Below the pieces are notes generated by a model, which was given only the letters and a program-made list of their open reading frames with translations, had not been told where the DNA came from and did not search any database. Shown one piece after another: positions 61,495 to 64,000 of a stretch of DNA of 64,000 nucleotides. The position numbers and the translations under genes were made by a program. Each line of letters begins with the position of its first letter. The first letter of the stretch is position 1. The stretch covers positions 73,935,330 through 73,999,329 of the forward strand of contig NC_135507.1 of assembly GCF_052857255.1 (NCBI RefSeq), written 5' to 3'. This DNA comes from Amblyomma americanum. Its lineage: Eukaryota > Arthropoda > Arachnida > Ixodida > Ixodidae.

Positions 61495-61745
61495 TATTTT
61501 ACTGTTGGATACTATTCACTGTTTTGCAGGAAGATATTTCTGATACTGTTATATGAAACGGAGAGAATGGATGGACTAGCGAACGTGTATCTGTTCAGAA
61601 AAGACGGTAATACATAGCATAGTGTTTTAAGTCCGTAATTTGCCCGTGGACGAGGTGCATACCAGTATTCATAGTGTCTTGTATTATGAAGAACGGCATT
61701 TTCCCGTAGATTAGCAAGGTCAGTTAAAAATTGGAGGACGCTTAA
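61495..61745 (-). pseudogene. CR1/L2-like LINE, ORF2 C-terminal fragment
   Basis: Minus-strand frame with RENAVLHNTRHYEYWYAPRP, NYGLKTLCYVLPSFLN and the terminal SIRNIFLQ. These match in order the end of the LINE ORF2 at 51.2 kb (RNPEYWK, NYAAQTLKHRIPSVLN, LKNIFLQ). Only the C-terminus survives. Confidence 0.82.
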
Positions 61746-61759
61746 GCTTCGTCTGTAAG

Positions 61760-62310
61760 AGTGAGACGCGACAGCGTGTCGCAGCGTTGCCGAAGAGTAC
61801 GCGGAACGCCATCGCCCGTTCGGCGCGACGCGTGGCCCGGTGGACAATCCGCCTTTTTCGTTTTCCTGTGCTGCCACCTCGCGTACAACGCTGGAAGCTC
61901 ACTGGTAGGGTACTGCGCGCCCAACCCGGCCGGACTGAGTGCCGCTGCGGAGCACGTTTTGTTGGAATCTGTCAACGATGGCGTGTCCTGGGCAGCACCT
62001 GGTACCTGGAGGATTTCTAGGGTTGACTGATGGCTGGGTGCGAAGTCCGAGGCAGGCTGTAGTGCCCACCGAAAAGCAAATTCTTCGGTATCTCCGATCA
62101 TCCAGCATGCGATGCGAACACCAGCTAGCAAGGGCCGCCGCTTCAGAGATGAAGGCTACATTCGGAACATAATGTTCAATGAAATATCCCCGATCAGTGA
62201 GGTTGGCGTTTTCCGCTGTATATGCCTGCCATCCATGAAAGGTGGATACTACATCGTGCACGCCATAGCACAGAAAACGACTGGGGACAACAGTTTCCAC
62301 AAGCAATCGT
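61760..62310 (-). other. Unidentified open frames, possibly coding
   Basis: Two overlapping minus-strand frames (about 130 and 135 codons). One has the stretch FHGWQAYTAENANLTDRGYF and EAAALASWCSHRMLDD. I do not recognise a family. They could be a degraded transposase or host exon, or chance. Confidence 0.25.
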
Positions 62311-63265
62311 TGTGCTCAAGCGCTGTAGAATAGCTACACGAGCTACAAAAGCACAAGCGTACTCGCAACAAAGTAGCTCTGCTAGCATTTCACTGTATTT
62401 TCCCACAACACACCGCTGCATAGGTTAAACAAGCATACGCGTCCCTAAAGACGAGCGCGAGAGGCGCACATTAATCCATTCCGGCGATACCACGCAGAGC
62501 TCTTCATCATGGATATGATTCGAACACACGCATAACGCACCTTCTTCTTCTTCTGCCTCTTAATACATGGCACATACCCACACGGGGGGATTGGCCAGGG
62601 TGTAGTGGCATTAACAAGGAAATGTCCATAGGAGATTATGACAAAATTTTAGCACCATGCGTGAATGCTCTCGTAGCTTCTTTTTCGTTGTCCGCTCCAT
62701 CGCGCGTTGAAAGCGGCTCACAGCACTTGCTCATTCGGCCTTCTTGCTTGAGAAAGCAAAAAGCGTCGGAACGAAGTCTAAATGCCGCGGTGACATTCGA
62801 GGCCTTCCTGGCCATGAATAAAACCTTTCGTGATAGACTGCACACGCATTTAAACGCAGTACCTCGCCGGTATCTGTCACAAAGTGATTCTCTCACAGCC
62901 TAATTGACGTGCTTGACGGTGCCCAAGGGCGGCACGATCGTCGAGCCGGCGAACTGCTTTTATCCACGCTTCGCGTCGAAGGCTGTCCCGGGAAGCTCTC
63001 GGAAAGCGAAAAAATCTGAGTTTACTTCCCTTTACATATTGGGCTTTGCTGCCGTATGCAACACATTTCGTTGGTATCGCCAAATGCGTCGCGCTGAACG
63101 CCCGACGGCTGCAGCAACGCACCCCGCGTAGGAAGCCGGTTTATTTACACTTCCACGGCCGGTCTCGAGTGTAGCGCGCGACCCAATATGTTTCGCGACA
63201 CCGCCGCCAGGGGATGGCCGCATGCGCAGTCGCGTCGTGAAAAAGGCGAATTTAAGGAAAGGACG
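62311..63265. other. Anonymous sequence
   Basis: No gene recognised. Confidence 0.45.
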
Positions 63266-63269
63266 CTTA

Positions 63270-63320
63270 TTTCACATATTTCTGCGGACACTCGAACTGG
63301 GCCGTAAGGGAAGGAAAATG
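63270..63320 (-). repeat. SINE 3' fragment
   Basis: Short 'tctgcggacactcgaactggg' to 'ccgtaagggaagg' piece of the Ruka-like body. Confidence 0.6.
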
Positions 63321-63321
63321 A

Positions 63322-63322
<1 letters not shown>

Positions 63323-63382
<60 letters not shown>

Positions 63383-63383
63383 G
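63323..63383. repeat. (AAT)n microsatellite
   Basis: About 20 AAT units, forming the tail of the SINE on its right. Confidence 0.97.
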
Positions 63384-63682
63384 TTTTTTGGGGAAAGGAA
63401 ATGCAGTATGTGTCTCATATATCGTTGGACACCTGAACCGCGCCGTAAGGGAAGAGATAAAGGAGAGAGGGAAAGAAGAAAGGAAGAAAGAGGTGCCGTA
63501 GTGGAGGGGTCCGGAATAATTTCGGCCACCTGGGGATCTTTAACGTGCACTGACATCGCACAGCACACGGGCGCCTTAGCGTTTTGCCTCCATAAAAACG
63601 CAGCTGCCGCGGTCGGGCTCGAACCCGGGAACTCCGAATCAGTAGCCGAGCGCCCTATAATCACTGAGCCACTACGGCGGCG
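63384..63682 (-). repeat. Full-length Ruka-like SINE
   Basis: Minus-strand copy with the complete body and tRNA-like head (B box complement near 63620, end 'cactgagccactacggcgg') and an expanded AAT tail. Confidence 0.92.
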
Positions 63683-63758
63683 AATTGCTTTCAAGGAAAG
63701 GAAATGACGCCTGTCACATTTCTCGCTGGACACCTGGATCGCGCCGTAAGGGAGGAGA
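63683..63758 (-). repeat. Second SINE 3' fragment
   Basis: Another body fragment ('gctggacacctggatcgcgc', 'cgtaagggagg') next to the full SINE, so one SINE probably landed in or beside another. Confidence 0.7.
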
Positions 63759-63882
63759 AATCGATTACTTAATTAATTAATCGATCAATCGATCAACCAA
63801 TTGATCAAATACATTAATCAATCGATCGATCATTCAATCAATCAGTCGATCGACGATCGATCGATCGATCAATCAATCAATC
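63759..63882. repeat. (ATCGATCAATC)-type simple repeat
   Basis: Irregular ATCG/ATCA/ATTA array, probably expanded from a SINE tail. Confidence 0.93.
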
Positions 63883-64000
63883 CTTAACGCCGTCGCGTTA
63901 AAATTCCTTTCCTTACGGCGCGGTTCAGGTGTCCACCGAGATGCGCCATTTTTCGCTCACGGCCAAAGACGTCGACACCGAGGACACCGGCTTTTCTGTG
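63883..64000. other. MITE and SINE scraps at the right edge
   Basis: 'taacgccgtcgcgttaaaat' is a GCGATAGCGTT-family TIR end; 'cttacggcgcggttcaggtg' is a SINE-body scrap; 'tttttcgctcac' onward matches the inside of that MITE family. Truncated by the window edge. Confidence 0.6.

Overview
This is a eukaryotic, repeat-saturated window that looks like hard-tick (Ixodidae) genomic DNA. The main clue is a tRNA-headed SINE, consistent with the Ruka family described from ixodid ticks, which recurs in whole or part about a dozen times. Supporting clues are CR1/L2-, I/R1- and RTE-type LINE remnants, a Gypsy element, a P-element/THAP9-like transposon, hAT elements and many MITEs. No bacterial-style operon, rRNA, true tRNA gene or CRISPR array was seen. 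The only convincing host-gene piece is a first coding exon of an F-box protein (5223-5410, minus).

Layout. 1-8.7 kb: old SINEs, a long inverted-repeat MITE (680-1215), a Gypsy integrase scrap, tandem repeats and the F-box exon. 8.7-13.8 kb: a promoter-like tandem array (E-box, CRE and TATA) split by a complete P-like transposon (8946-13079) with TIRs, a 7-bp TSD and a two-exon THAP transposase gene. 14-15.7 kb: a truncated CR1/L2-like LINE. 16335-24523: a full-length Gypsy retrotransposon with near-identical LTRs, a CAGC TSD, intact gag and pol, and a candidate -1 frameshift site. 24.5-29 kb: repeats, SINEs (one forming a perfect 42-bp hairpin), LINE 3' ends, a MITE and microsatellites. 29-33.3 kb: a three-layer nest (unclassified repeat, then solo LTR, then intact hAT transposon 30032-32895). 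33.3-39.7 kb: LINE tails, an internally deleted hAT (36615-37200), a second SINE-like family and a TCTATAGA-rich palindromic repeat. 39.7-47.9 kb: a four-element nest (old LINE, then Ruka SINE, then I/R1-type LINE, plus a second I-type LINE in the old LINE). 49.7-55.7 kb: a G-rich minisatellite carrying two copies of a 120-bp MITE and a nearly intact CR1/L2-like LINE. 55.7-64 kb: mostly anonymous sequence, MITEs, LINE ends, and SINEs at the right edge.

The 'genes' here are almost all transposase or reverse-transcriptase genes acting on their own elements. Three elements look young enough to be functional or recently so: the Gypsy (intact ORFs, near-identical LTRs), the hAT (intact single-exon transposase, exact 8-bp TSD) and the P-like element (intact spliced ORF, exact 7-bp TSD). 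The CR1/L2-like LINE is damaged by what looks like one frameshift. All family names come from reading motifs by eye; no database search was run.
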